This document shows, one piece after another, positions 51,651-60,213 of a DNA stretch of 64,000 bases. The position numbers were made by a program, and so were the translations under genes. The notes beneath the pieces are model-generated. The model ran no database searches. It saw nothing but the letters and a program-made list of their open reading frames with translations, and had not been told where the DNA came from. Within the stretch, counting starts at the first letter, position 1. Each line of letters starts with the position of its first letter. The stretch comes from MGBC163016 sp910588905 (GTDB lineage: Bacteria; Actinomycetota; Coriobacteriia; Coriobacteriales; Eggerthellaceae), in contig CAPGDO010000004.1 of NCBI GenBank assembly GCA_948616985.1, positions 62,001-126,000 of the forward strand. The letters run 5' to 3'.

Positions 51651-51675
51651 GTAGAACTGAAGTTCTGCACTACGG
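51651..51675. repeat. Short GTAG...CTTCAG-type palindrome
   Basis: GTAGAACT-GA-AGTTCT followed by GCACTACGG. The inner AGAACT / AGTTCT arms are perfectly complementary and the outer GTAG / CTAC match the ends of the hairpin at 41670-41737. Confidence 0.6.
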
Positions 51676-51736
51676 AGAGCCGTGGGCGCGGATTCACGGT
51701 ATCATGTTCCCAGCCCATCAAAACGTGAGGAGCTTC

Positions 51737-52390
51737 ATGAAGTTCAACAAGGTCTATCTGCAGCGGGATGCCATCGCACGCCACGAAGACTTCGATACCT
51801 GGTATGAGGATGGAGACCTGTTCTACCGCTTCGAGAATAAGAAGGGGTGGACGGCGGAGAAGCAGAACATCTCCGTTATCGGGCGCATGGGCGGTGAGAA
51901 TGCGGCCATTCGGCCGGACAATCGGTGCCTCAACTACTATCTACGCTTCGAGCGCTATGAATACATCCTGCATCCTTACGTCATCAACAAGCATTACTAC
52001 ATCGAAGGGATGCTGTGGGATCTGTATGGGTCGTTCTCCAACCCGCCCTTCGATTTCGTGACCGAGACGCGCACGTCCTACAATAAGAAGGATGTGCACG
52101 TGAAGACGCGCCTGTTCCGGGACAAGGGCGAGTGCTTCGAGATCCATGTGCCTGATCTGACGAAGCTCCGGGTTGCGGTCATCGCCCTTGTGGCCATCGG
52201 CATCAAAGAGGAATGGAAGGGCCTTTCCGAAGGAGAGGACGTGCGCGGCAACACCTGGGTCCAGCGCTTGAAGGATCGCGTGTTCGAGAACAAGGGCCTC
52301 ACCTACGAGCAGATCCAGGCACTGGAGCGGGAGGGCTCCCCTCTCGTAGAAGTGGTCAAACCCCAAGGCCGCCCCATAGACAACATCTAG
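51737..52390 (+). CDS. Hypothetical protein, possibly LURP-one/tubby-like fold
   Basis: The 217-aa protein starts at ATG 51737 after GTGAGGAGC, with a TATCAT -10 at 51700-51705. The beta-rich sequence (RFENKKGWTAEKQNISVIG, RFERYEYILHPYVINKHYYIEG, VKTRLFRDKGECFEIHV) ends with a hydrophobic helix LRVAVIALVAIG, which vaguely resembles the LURP-one/YxjI pattern. The call is weak. It has no signal peptide. Function unknown. Confidence 0.65.
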   Translation: MKFNKVYLQRDAIARHEDFDTWYEDGDLFYRFENKKGWTAEKQNISVIGRMGGENAAIRPDNRCLNYYLRFERYEYILHPYVINKHYYIEGMLWDLYGSFSNPPFDFVTETRTSYNKKDVHVKTRLFRDKGECFEIHVPDLTKLRVAVIALVAIGIKEEWKGLSEGEDVRGNTWVQRLKDRVFENKGLTYEQIQALEREGSPLVEVVKPQGRPIDNI

Positions 52391-52442
52391 GGCATAGATG
52401 CAGCTGGATCTGCAACGGATCGCCGGGGCTTGGGAAGAGCGC

Positions 52443-53465
52443 ATGGCGAAGGGCCTCTTGGCAGGCATCATCTCCCTGATGCTCGGTCTGTTCCCTTGCG
52501 CAGCTTTCGCAGAGACTCAGGATATCTACGCAGAAGCGGACGGTCTGCAGAAAGCGGTGGAATCCACGGCGGCGGAATACAACCAGGCTACTGAGCGGGT
52601 AGAGGAGATAGCCCGCCAGATCCAAGAGAACGAGGCGCAGATCCAGGAACTGGATGGTCGCATCCCTGCTTACCGGGAAGCGTGCAGTACCAGCATGGTC
52701 AGCCTGTATAAGATGCATCGGGATGATGCGGGGATATTATCGGTGATCCTCTCATCCCAGGATTTCCCCACCTTCCTCAGCACCTTCGATTACTTCAATC
52801 GCGTTCAAGAGACGGCCAACGCCAAGCTGGAGCGCCTCTCTCAGATGCTTCAGGAGCGCACGCAGGCTCAAGAGGCCTTGGAAGAGGCGCGCGTGGATGC
52901 CGAACAGGAGCAGGTGGCCGCTGAGCGGGCAGCGCTTTTGGCAGCAGCGCAACGGGAAGCGGCTCAGAAGGCCGCCGAGGAGCAAGCCCAGCAGGAGGCT
53001 CGGGAGCGCGCGGCGGCTGAGCAAGCCCAGGGAACCACGGAGGAGCCGTCTGAGGAGGTCTCTGGGGATGCTCCTTCCATAGGCGATGCGGACTGGTCTG
53101 GCGACAAGGCCTCATTCGTGCGAAATTGGGCGGGTCGTCTGGATGCTTACCTGGCAGGAACGCCCCTAGCTGGGCAAGGGAAGACGTTCGCTTCGGCGGC
53201 CTGGGATGCGGGCATAGATCCACGGTTCTCGGCAGCCATCTCAGAGGTCGAGAGCAGTAGAGGAGCTGCCTGCTTCAGGCCCTATAACGCTTGGGGCTGG
53301 GGTTCCGTCTCTTGGGGTAGTTGGGAAGAGGCCATTCCCGCTCACGCTTCTGGGTTGGCTCGCGGCTATGGGTACACGGTATCCGAGGCGGCGGCCCAGA
53401 AGTATTGTCCGGGGAACTGGGAGCATTGGTACAACCGTGTCTCAGAGGAGATGGGGCGGATCTAG
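52443..53465 (+). CDS. Secreted coiled-coil protein with C-terminal lysozyme-like domain
   Basis: The 340-aa protein starts best at ATG 52443, giving a classical signal peptide (MAKGLLAGIISLMLGLFPCAAFAE); an ATG 45 bp upstream lacks a Shine-Dalgarno. Residues 25-200 are a long coiled coil like PcsB/CwlO hydrolases (AEADGLQKAVESTAAEYNQA to Ala/Glu/Gln repeats). After a linker, the C-terminal 110 residues resemble a lysozyme-like or glucosaminidase fold: AGQGKTFASAAWDAGIDPRF, SAAISEVESSRG and YNAWGWGSVSWGSWEEAI. The Glu in EVES may be catalytic. It probably remodels peptidoglycan outside the membrane. Confidence 0.8.
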   Translation: MAKGLLAGIISLMLGLFPCAAFAETQDIYAEADGLQKAVESTAAEYNQATERVEEIARQIQENEAQIQELDGRIPAYREACSTSMVSLYKMHRDDAGILSVILSSQDFPTFLSTFDYFNRVQETANAKLERLSQMLQERTQAQEALEEARVDAEQEQVAAERAALLAAAQREAAQKAAEEQAQQEARERAAAEQAQGTTEEPSEEVSGDAPSIGDADWSGDKASFVRNWAGRLDAYLAGTPLAGQGKTFASAAWDAGIDPRFSAAISEVESSRGAACFRPYNAWGWGSVSWGSWEEAIPAHASGLARGYGYTVSEAAAQKYCPGNWEHWYNRVSEEMGRI

Positions 53466-53493
53466 GCGTCCTTACCATCTTGACCCTCTCCTG

Positions 53494-53592
53494 ATGGAAG
53501 ATGGCCTGATGGCGGCCATCGTCATCGGTGCGCGAGCTGATGACGAAGTCTATCGGGAAGCCGAGAAGCGTCGCCGCAGGCACGGTCTGTAG
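53494..53592 (+). CDS. Possible small protein, 32 aa
   Basis: ATG 53494 opens a 32-codon frame (MEDGLMAAIVIGARADDEVY then a basic Arg-rich end) in the short gap before the LysR gene. There is no strong Shine-Dalgarno. The mixed hydrophobic/charged pattern looks protein-like, but the evidence is thin. Confidence 0.3.
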   Translation: MEDGLMAAIVIGARADDEVYREAEKRRRRHGL

Positions 53593-53600
53593 GCAAAGCG

Positions 53601-54482
53601 CTACAGGTCTGATTCGATCAGCTTGGTGAAGACCTCTACGATCTGGTTCAGGTTATCCGGGTTGGAGGTCATGACGCTGGATACCCGATAGGCATCCGCT
53701 AGGGCTAGGGTGCGGATGTTCTCCGAGCGCGTGAGGCTGTGACTGGCGGGGACTACCGTAGCTGCCATGCCCAGCTCTATCTTCACGGCTGCGGTATCCA
53801 TATCCCTCACTGGGGAGATATCCGGATAGAACCCTTGATTGCGGCAATACTCCGCCCACCTACGCACGCGGGGTGCGTCATCCGGGGCTGCAAAGAGATA
53901 CCGGAGCTTTGAGAGTTCCTTGGCGGTGGGCTCTTCGCTCAGTCGGGCCGTGGCCGCCACGCACAGGACGACAGGTTCTGAGGCTAGAACGGTCACGGTC
54001 TCCGCGTCTTCCTTGGATGCAGCATCCTCTTCCAGCTGATAGCCGAGGACGAAATCAAGCCTTCCGTTCGCCAGGGACTCCCTCAGGGACCCGTCGTCCA
54101 TGCTGGTGGCGGTGATGCTCAGGAAGGGCATGCTGTGCTTGCAATAGTCAACGGCAGAGATGATGATGTCCGGCAGCGTGAAGCCCGCCTGCACGCCCAG
54201 GGCAAGCCGCCCCCGCATGCCCTCTTTCACCTCCTGGACCAGGTCAATGGTCTTATTGAGGTCTTCCTGGAGACGGGGCAGGTTGGTAGCCAGCACGGCT
54301 CCGGCGGGAGTGAGCTTGACGTTGTGATGATCGCGCAGGAAGAGCACTGCTCCCAGCTCCTCTTCCAGGGTGGAGATGGCCTTCGACAGCGTTGATTGGC
54401 TGACGAAGAGGGCCTCAGCAGCCTTCGAGAAATTGAGGGTGCGGGCCACTTCCAGGAAGTATTGGAGCTGTCGGAAGGTCAT
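53601..54482 (-). CDS. LysR-family transcriptional regulator
   Basis: The 293-aa protein starts at ATG 54482 after AAGGAGG. The N-terminal winged helix-turn-helix is standard (FRQLQYFLEVARTLNFSKAA, ALFVSQSTLSKAISTLEEEL, LFLRDHHNVKLTPAG). A LysR substrate-binding domain follows (ALGVQAGFTLPDIIISAVDY). It is divergent from the UroD-like methyltransferase operon. A palindrome of LysR-box type lies between them, so it probably senses a metabolite and controls that operon. Confidence 0.95.
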   Translation of the reverse strand: MTFRQLQYFLEVARTLNFSKAAEALFVSQSTLSKAISTLEEELGAVLFLRDHHNVKLTPAGAVLATNLPRLQEDLNKTIDLVQEVKEGMRGRLALGVQAGFTLPDIIISAVDYCKHSMPFLSITATSMDDGSLRESLANGRLDFVLGYQLEEDAASKEDAETVTVLASEPVVLCVAATARLSEEPTAKELSKLRYLFAAPDDAPRVRRWAEYCRNQGFYPDISPVRDMDTAAVKIELGMAATVVPASHSLTRSENIRTLALADAYRVSSVMTSNPDNLNQIVEVFTKLIESDL

Positions 54483-54566
54483 GATCCTCCTTGAAGGATG
54501 ACGAACTGGTTCGCGCACCCGATCGGCGGGCAGCGGATAGAGGGCCATGATGGCAGAAGGGCCGTT

Positions 54567-54581
54567 ATGAATCAAATTCAT
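54567..54581. promoter_or_regulatory. Candidate LysR operator (T-N11-A)
   Basis: ATGAAT-CAA-ATTCAT is a perfect 6-bp inverted repeat containing T-N11-A, the LysR consensus. It lies midway in the 302-bp divergent gap between the LysR gene and the methyltransferase operon. Nothing else in that gap looks like a gene. Confidence 0.65.
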
Positions 54582-54784
54582 GACCCGTTCGATTATCGGT
54601 ATTTCCATTCTCCTCGGGTGGCGGATAGAGTCGAAGTGGCCTTCGCGAGGGTCCCCCTGAAACCTTCCAAGGCTGTATCCAATGCCGCCTTGCCGTCTCC
54701 CCCGATCGTGCAGGGCGGCAGATGTTCGTTCGAAATAGGTGCCAGTCTTGATGCAAGCTGGATGAGGCGAAAGGAAGCAGTCAG

Positions 54785-55789
54785 ATGGATATGAATGCAT
54801 GGGTTTCTGAGACGATCGCAGCGGAGAAGAAGCAAGCTCTTCCGGTCCTCTCCTTTCCGGCCATCCAGAAGATGGGCATCACCGTGAAAGAGCTCATCGA
54901 TTCAACGGATAAGCAGGCAGAGGCCATGAAGGTCATCGCTGACGCATTCCCTACAGCCGCATCCGTTTCCTTCATGGACCTCTCCGTGGAGGCAGAGGCA
55001 TTCGGTAGCCAGATCGTGGTATCCGATGAAGAGGTGCCAACGGTGGTGGGGTCCATCGTTGATGAGGATTCTGACCCTGACGACCTGGTGGTGCCTGCCG
55101 TAGGGGCAGGGCGCACGAGCCTTTATATAGAAGCCATCGGCAAGGTGATGGATGAGGTCACAGACCGGCCGGTGTTCGCGGGCATGATCGGTCCGTTCTC
55201 CTTGGCGGGGCGCTTGATGGATGTGAACGAGGTCATGATCCTCTGCTACGAGGAGCCGGAATTGGTGAAAGCAGTGCTGGCGAAGTGCACGGAATTCCTC
55301 ACAGCCTATGCCGAAGCGTACAAAGTAGCGGGGGCGAACGGTGTGGTGATAGCGGAGCCGCTGGCAGGATTGCTGCCTCCGGATCTGCTGGGTGAATTCT
55401 CCACGCCCTATGTGCGTCAGATCGTTGACGCTGTGCAAAGCAGCGACTTCTTGGTGATCTATCATAACTGCGGATCATCGGTGGTGAAGGCAGCCGATGC
55501 TGTGATAGCTACGGGTGCGAAAGCGTTCCACTTCGGCAATGCCATCCAGATGGAAGACATCCTGCCGCTCATGCCGAAGGATGTCATCGTCATGGGCAAT
55601 GTGGACCCTGCGGGTGAGATCCGCCTGGGCACGCCGGGGTCCGTGCGTGCGAAGACCCTGGCAGTGTTGGAAGCCTGTAGCGCCTACCCGAACTTCGTGA
55701 TATCCACGGGCTGCGATGTGCCACCCATGGCTCCCTATGAGAACATCCAGGCGTTCTTTGACGCAGTGGACGAGTTCTACGGAAGATAG
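54785..55789 (+). CDS. UroD-superfamily corrinoid-dependent methyltransferase (MtaA/MtbA type)
   Basis: The 334-aa protein belongs to the uroporphyrinogen decarboxylase superfamily but shows the zinc-binding H-x-C...C of methyltransferases: H227-N-C229 in VIYHNCGSS and C310 in ISTGCDVPPM. VFAGMIGPFSLAGRLMDVNE and GNVDPAGEIRLGTP are family-typical. Such enzymes move a methyl group between a corrinoid protein and a thiol or tetrahydrofolate. AAGGAAG precedes the ATG. It heads a three-gene operon with DUF2284 and RACE genes. No corrinoid-binding protein gene is adjacent. Confidence 0.85.
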   Translation: MDMNAWVSETIAAEKKQALPVLSFPAIQKMGITVKELIDSTDKQAEAMKVIADAFPTAASVSFMDLSVEAEAFGSQIVVSDEEVPTVVGSIVDEDSDPDDLVVPAVGAGRTSLYIEAIGKVMDEVTDRPVFAGMIGPFSLAGRLMDVNEVMILCYEEPELVKAVLAKCTEFLTAYAEAYKVAGANGVVIAEPLAGLLPPDLLGEFSTPYVRQIVDAVQSSDFLVIYHNCGSSVVKAADAVIATGAKAFHFGNAIQMEDILPLMPKDVIVMGNVDPAGEIRLGTPGSVRAKTLAVLEACSAYPNFVISTGCDVPPMAPYENIQAFFDAVDEFYGR

Positions 55790-55794
55790 GACCG

Positions 55795-56328
55795 TTGGAC
55801 ATCCAAGAAGCCATAGAGGCATGCGGATTCGAATGCGTGGGCACCTGCAGCGCCTCTGAGCTGCGCACGCTTGAAGCGGTGCGGGAGATGTGCGCCTCAG
55901 GGCGCTGTCAGGCCTATGGCACGAACTGGGCCTGCCCGCCCCATTGCGGTTCGCTGGAGGACTTCCAGGAGGCTTTTGGAGAACGATCCCAGTGCTGGGT
56001 GCTTCAAACGGTCATGGAGCTGGAAGACGAATTCGATGGCGAGACCATGATGGAGGCCGCTCAGGTTCATCAGGCGCGTATCCACAAGCTCTCTCAGTTG
56101 GTGTCAGGGATGCCTGGGAACAGCCCCGATGCCATCCTCCTCACTGCGGGCGCGTGCACTATCTGCCCCCGATGCACCTGCCCTGAGGAGCCTTGCCGCT
56201 TTCCGGAGAAGAAGCTCGTATCCATGGAATCGGCGGGGCTCATGGTGAACGACGTATGCGTGAGCGCAGGCATTCCCTACAACCATGGGAAGGGTAGGAT
56301 CGCCTACACGGGGTGCGTGGTCCTATGA
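55795..56328 (+). CDS. DUF2284 cysteine-rich metal-binding protein
   Basis: The 177-aa protein begins with TTG 55795, five bases after the methyltransferase stop. It is Cys-rich: EMCASGRCQAYGTNWACPPHCG early, and CTICPRCTCPEEPCRFPEKK later, the DUF2284 pattern presumed to bind metal or Fe-S. DUF2284 proteins often sit in corrinoid O-demethylase clusters; their role is not established. It overlaps the RACE gene by 4 bp (ATGA). Confidence 0.87.
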   Translation: MDIQEAIEACGFECVGTCSASELRTLEAVREMCASGRCQAYGTNWACPPHCGSLEDFQEAFGERSQCWVLQTVMELEDEFDGETMMEAAQVHQARIHKLSQLVSGMPGNSPDAILLTAGACTICPRCTCPEEPCRFPEKKLVSMESAGLMVNDVCVSAGIPYNHGKGRIAYTGCVVL

Positions 56329-57881
56329 GGTACCCTTCGGACCAGGTGGTGAGGCTGGCTTCGGATGCAAAGGGCTCTGTGCTGGAGGCCTTGCGTTCTC
56401 AGGGGATCAAGCTGGCATCCCCTTGTGGAGGTGCGGGTACCTGTGGGAAATGCAAGGTCACCGTTCGTCGGGCAGAGGGCATCGAAGAAACGGTGCTGGC
56501 GTGTCAGGAGTCGACAGCCTCGGTCAAGGATGTCTTGGTCCCGGAGGATGCCTTTCTTGGGGAAGGGCGGGCCATGGATGTGGTCCTTGGAGGGACTTCT
56601 GCTGCGAACCCATGGAAAGCGGACCACGGGGAGGGCTTCGGCCTGGCCCTTGATGTGGGTACCACTACGATAGCCTGTCATCTCTATGACCTGAAGACGG
56701 GAACGGTCATCGAAAGCGGTGGCCGTGCGAACCCTCAGGGGTCCTTCGGCGCCGATGTCATCTCACGGATAACGGCTGCAGAGGCAGGGCACGGGGCAGA
56801 GCTGCAAAGGGTCGTGAACGAGGCCATCGCCGCTTTGGCGTGCAGGCTCATAGAGCGGGCAGGGATCAAGGCTTCGGGCATTGTTCGGGCTGTGGTGGCG
56901 GGGAATACCGTCATGGAGCATCTGGCGGCCGGAGTGGACCCTGCGCCCATCGGCCGTGCGCCGTTCACAGCGCCCACGCTCTTCGGATGCATGCAGCCAC
57001 TGCAGGCACTGGGTTATCTGGGCTGTTCGACCCGTGAGGCCTTCTTCGCTCCTTGCGTGGCGGGGTATGTGGGTGGAGACATAACGGCTGACGTGCTGAG
57101 CCTGGGCATGGCATCCTCTTCGGACCTGAGGCTCCTGGCCGACCTGGGCACCAATGGCGAGATGGCCCTCGGCACTCCGGATGGCATCATCTGTTGTGCT
57201 ACGGCAGCAGGTCCCGTCTTCGAAGGGGCCAACATCACCTTCGGCATGCCCGCCTACCCAGGAGCAGTGGCTCGAGTGCGTTGGGAAGCAGAGGGTCTCG
57301 TCGTTGAGACCGTCAACGACGAACCTGCTCAGGGGATCTGCGGGTCAGGATTGATAGATGTGCTGGCCCTCCTTCTAGATGTGGGCATCATCGAAGAGGG
57401 TGGCCTCATGTTGGAGGCAGATGAACTGGACGCCACCGTGCCTTCGACGATCGCAGAGCGGGTAGGCACCCATGAGGGCGCACCTGCTTTTTGGGTAACA
57501 CCGCAAATAGCCGTCACTCAGCGGGATGTGCGCAACGTGCAACTGGCGAAGGCCGCTATCTGCGCGGGGATGCTCACCCTCTTGGAGAGCGCCCAGATTG
57601 AGCCTGCGCAGGTGGTGCGTTTGGATATCGCGGGCGGTCTGGGCCAGCATCTGAGCCTCAGGAATGCAGCGCGCATCGGGCTGTTCCCGCGGGTGCTATC
57701 AGGGGTGGCGCGTAGCGTGGGGAATGCGGCTATCGAAGGAGCGGGCCTTGCTCTGATGAGCGATGCAGCCCGGGAGGAGCTCGGGCGCATCGCCCGAGGG
57801 GCGCGGTATCTGGAACTCTCCACCAGCAGTACATTCAATGAGCGCTACCTGGAAGCCATGGAGTTCCTCGACCAAGCGTGA
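56325..57881 (+). CDS. Reductive activator of corrinoid proteins (RACE/RamA-like, 2Fe-2S + ASKHA)
   Basis: The 518-aa protein starts at ATG 56325 within an ATGA overlap. An N-terminal 2Fe-2S ferredoxin domain has C34-x5-C40-x2-C43-x16-C60. After a linker comes an ASKHA ATPase: LALDVGTTTIACHLYDLKTG, AGNTVMEHLAAG, CVAGYVGGDITADVL, LLADLGTNGEMAL, GICGSGLIDVLALLL and LDIAGGLGQHL. Such proteins use ATP to reduce inactive Co(II)-corrinoid to Co(I) in methyltransferase systems. With the UroD-like methyltransferase this forms a corrinoid methyl-transfer module. Confidence 0.93.
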   Translation: MRYPSDQVVRLASDAKGSVLEALRSQGIKLASPCGGAGTCGKCKVTVRRAEGIEETVLACQESTASVKDVLVPEDAFLGEGRAMDVVLGGTSAANPWKADHGEGFGLALDVGTTTIACHLYDLKTGTVIESGGRANPQGSFGADVISRITAAEAGHGAELQRVVNEAIAALACRLIERAGIKASGIVRAVVAGNTVMEHLAAGVDPAPIGRAPFTAPTLFGCMQPLQALGYLGCSTREAFFAPCVAGYVGGDITADVLSLGMASSSDLRLLADLGTNGEMALGTPDGIICCATAAGPVFEGANITFGMPAYPGAVARVRWEAEGLVVETVNDEPAQGICGSGLIDVLALLLDVGIIEEGGLMLEADELDATVPSTIAERVGTHEGAPAFWVTPQIAVTQRDVRNVQLAKAAICAGMLTLLESAQIEPAQVVRLDIAGGLGQHLSLRNAARIGLFPRVLSGVARSVGNAAIEGAGLALMSDAAREELGRIARGARYLELSTSSTFNERYLEAMEFLDQA

Positions 57882-57960
57882 CACCCTGTTGTAGATGACC
57901 CTCAGCTGCGTCGAGTGGTGCGAGCGGATGCGAACGGAGCTGCCCTCGGTGCGAGTCATC

Positions 57961-59280
57961 TTAGGCGCTCGCGTCCCGCTTCGGATATACGATAAGGGCC
58001 ACCACGAAGGCGATCACCTGCAAGAACAGGCAGCCAGCGAATGCCAGCGGATACCCGTGGCTTTCGATCAAGAAGCCCCATATCACCGAGAACACCGCTC
58101 CGCTGATATCTATGCCAAGCAGGAACAGCGCATTCGCCGCACCCCATCGCTCAGGTGGGGTGAGCTTTACGGCCATGGTCTGGTTCAGGGGCATGCCGAG
58201 CCCGATGAACAGGCCGAAGGGGATGCCAATGGCATAGAACAACGGCTCGGTCAGCGAACCGAAGAGTTGCATCCCGCAGCCGATGGCTAAGGCGAAGGCG
58301 GCAACGCCGCTGCTCGCAGCGATGCCCATGAGACGCAAGGGCGAGATCGAGTCCATGAAGTGGCCGGATATGAGGCGTACACCGATCATCACGGCTGCCA
58401 TGATGGTGTAGTACAGCCCCGAGTTGGCGACACCGAGGGAGTTCCCGAATGAGCCCATGTAGAACACGTTGAAGGTGAACCCGGCGGACATGAACACGAT
58501 GACGGCTGTTCCGCGCAGGGCGGTGGGCTCGAAGATGGAATCCAGGAATGTACGCAAAGAGCCTGTTGCGGCCTTTGAGGCTGCGGGGGAGTCCTCTCCT
58601 TTCGCCTCGCTCTTCCGCTCTCGGGGTTGAGCTGAGTTGCTCTGCTCTTGCTCCCATCGCACGCGATATTCGGAGGTCTTGGGCAAGAGCTGGGGGTCTT
58701 TCTCGTATCGGCAGATCAGCGTCAGAAGAAGGAAGAGAACGCTGCAGGCAGCGAGGCCATAATAGAGGTTCTCCGGTGGGTTCGAGGAGACGAGGAAGAG
58801 GGCGAGCGCTGGGCCAATGGCCATGGCAACGGCTTGCCCGAGCCCGGCGTAGCCGATGCCTTCGCCCAGTCGCGTGAAGGGAAGCACATCGGCAGCAGCC
58901 GTATTGGCGGCTGTGGTGGCCGCAGAGAAGCCGATTCCCTGCAGGGCACGCCAGAGGATGAATAGGGCGCCGTCGTTCTGCACAAGGGGCCCTATGGTGC
59001 CTATCAGCAAGAAGATGGCACCAATGAACAGGGTGAAGCGCCGTCCGCGGTCATCCACCAGGGGTCCGCAGCAGATGCGCATGACACCGGCTGCTGCGGA
59101 GAAGATCATGGCTCCGATGCCAGCCAGAGCTACGGTTCCTCCCGTGCGTTCCAGATAAACGGTGGAGCCGCAATTGACACCCTGGCCCACCATGAACGAG
59201 AAGAGGAGCATTGCCAAGATGATCACGAAGATGGGGCTCCAGAGCTTCTCTTTCTTTGCGGTGAGGGAGGTCATGTCCAT
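57961..59280 (-). CDS. MFS transporter
   Basis: The 439-aa protein starts at ATG 59280 (or 59274) and has about 12 membrane helices with a hydrophilic loop between helices 6 and 7 (DPQLLPKTSEYRVRWEQEQS to SKAATGSLRT). MFS signatures include GPLVDDRGRRFTLFIGA after helix 2 and ISGHFMDSISPLRLMGIAAS in the second half. It is convergent with the RACE gene and may import or export a methoxylated or organic substrate of that cluster. Specificity cannot be read from sequence. Confidence 0.9.
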   Translation of the reverse strand: MDMTSLTAKKEKLWSPIFVIILAMLLFSFMVGQGVNCGSTVYLERTGGTVALAGIGAMIFSAAAGVMRICCGPLVDDRGRRFTLFIGAIFLLIGTIGPLVQNDGALFILWRALQGIGFSAATTAANTAAADVLPFTRLGEGIGYAGLGQAVAMAIGPALALFLVSSNPPENLYYGLAACSVLFLLLTLICRYEKDPQLLPKTSEYRVRWEQEQSNSAQPRERKSEAKGEDSPAASKAATGSLRTFLDSIFEPTALRGTAVIVFMSAGFTFNVFYMGSFGNSLGVANSGLYYTIMAAVMIGVRLISGHFMDSISPLRLMGIAASSGVAAFALAIGCGMQLFGSLTEPLFYAIGIPFGLFIGLGMPLNQTMAVKLTPPERWGAANALFLLGIDISGAVFSVIWGFLIESHGYPLAFAGCLFLQVIAFVVALIVYPKRDASA

Positions 59281-59404
59281 AGGATAGCAGTAAGTGATGG
59301 TCGAGCGCATGCGGGAGGATCCAAGGAGCTGCAGGCAGAATGATGGCAGCGCCGTTCTGCGAACCGGTAGAATGGTCGTATTTGACCGGGGAGAAGGGGT
59401 GCCC

Positions 59405-59884
59405 ATGAGCCTGTATACGAAGAGTGGGGATGAAGGGCTCACCTCCCTTGCTTCGGGCCAGCGTCTCTCCAAGGCTGACGAACGGGTAGAGGCCTATGGC
59501 ACGGTGGATGAGCTGCAAGCCCATCTTGGCCTCGCTCGGGCTCATGTGCGTGACGCAGCCATGGCGGAGGACATACAGCATGTAGAAGAGCGTCTCTTCG
59601 ATGCCATGGCTGAGCTTGCCGATGCCCAGGAGGCTCGTATCACAGAAGCGGATATCCAGTGGCTGGAAGAGAAGATAGACCAATACGCCCCGAGCTGTTT
59701 CTCGTTCGTGGTGCCCGGAGAGAACGTGCCCTCCGCTGCCTTGCATGTGGCTCGGACGGTGGCTCGTAGGTGCGAGCGGCGGATCGTGTCGCTTTCCTCT
59801 GGCGCGGAGGTGGCCTCTGAGCTGCTCGTGTTCTTCAACAGGGTTTCTGATCTGTGCTATGCCATGGCCTGTTCTGCGGCTTGA
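59405..59884 (+). CDS. Cob(I)alamin adenosyltransferase, PduO type
   Basis: The 159-aa protein starts at ATG 59405 after GGGGAGAAGGGGTG. The PduO-type signature is clear: YTKSGDEGLTSLASGQRLSK then RVEAYGTVDELQAHLG. The C-terminal FFNRVSDLCYAMA completes the ATP/cobalamin site. It makes adenosylcobalamin from cob(I)alamin and ATP. The B12-riboswitch ECF operon follows, so uptake and adenosylation are grouped. Confidence 0.95.
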   Translation: MSLYTKSGDEGLTSLASGQRLSKADERVEAYGTVDELQAHLGLARAHVRDAAMAEDIQHVEERLFDAMAELADAQEARITEADIQWLEEKIDQYAPSCFSFVVPGENVPSAALHVARTVARRCERRIVSLSSGAEVASELLVFFNRVSDLCYAMACSAA

Positions 59885-59999
59885 ACCAGAGAGGCGCCAC
59901 CCTCCCCTCCAGGAGGCATGTGAGCGGTCATGAAGGGAATTCATGTTCCTATGAGTTATTCACATCGTCTTCTCGATGCTTCGTCCGATGAAGACAGGA

Positions 60000-60005
60000 T
60001 ACAAT
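60000..60005 (+). promoter_or_regulatory. -10 element upstream of the cobalamin riboswitch
   Basis: TACAAT lies 40 bp before the riboswitch P1 stem, with TGCTTC 17 bp upstream as a poor -35. Confidence 0.5.
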
Positions 60006-60045
60006 CCTGCAAGATGTCCGGATCGAGGGCATCAGAGAAGACTGG

Positions 60046-60190
60046 CTCTTCGATCGTGCATCTAGGTGCATGGATAACCCTCGGGGAATGCGGGTGAGAA
60101 TCCCGCGCTGTACCAGCAACCGTAAAGCCATCTGAGCGCTGCTCTGCCCAGGTGCGAAGTCGGAATACCGAGCCTGATCAAGATCGAGAG
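60046..60190 (+). ncRNA. Cobalamin (B12) riboswitch
   Basis: The conserved core is present: GGGAATGCGGGTGAGAATCC, CCAGCAACCGTAAAGCC, GTCGGAATACCGAGCCTG. Outer P1 strands CTCTTCGATC (60046-60055) and GATCGAGAG (60182-60190) pair. No terminator follows, and the Shine-Dalgarno of the next gene lies 15 nt away near a CCCT / AGGG pair, so control is probably translational. It governs the DUF4430 lipoprotein and the ECF transporter. Confidence 0.94.
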
Positions 60191-60213
60191 CCCTGGAAGA
60201 AAGGGTTGTTCCC

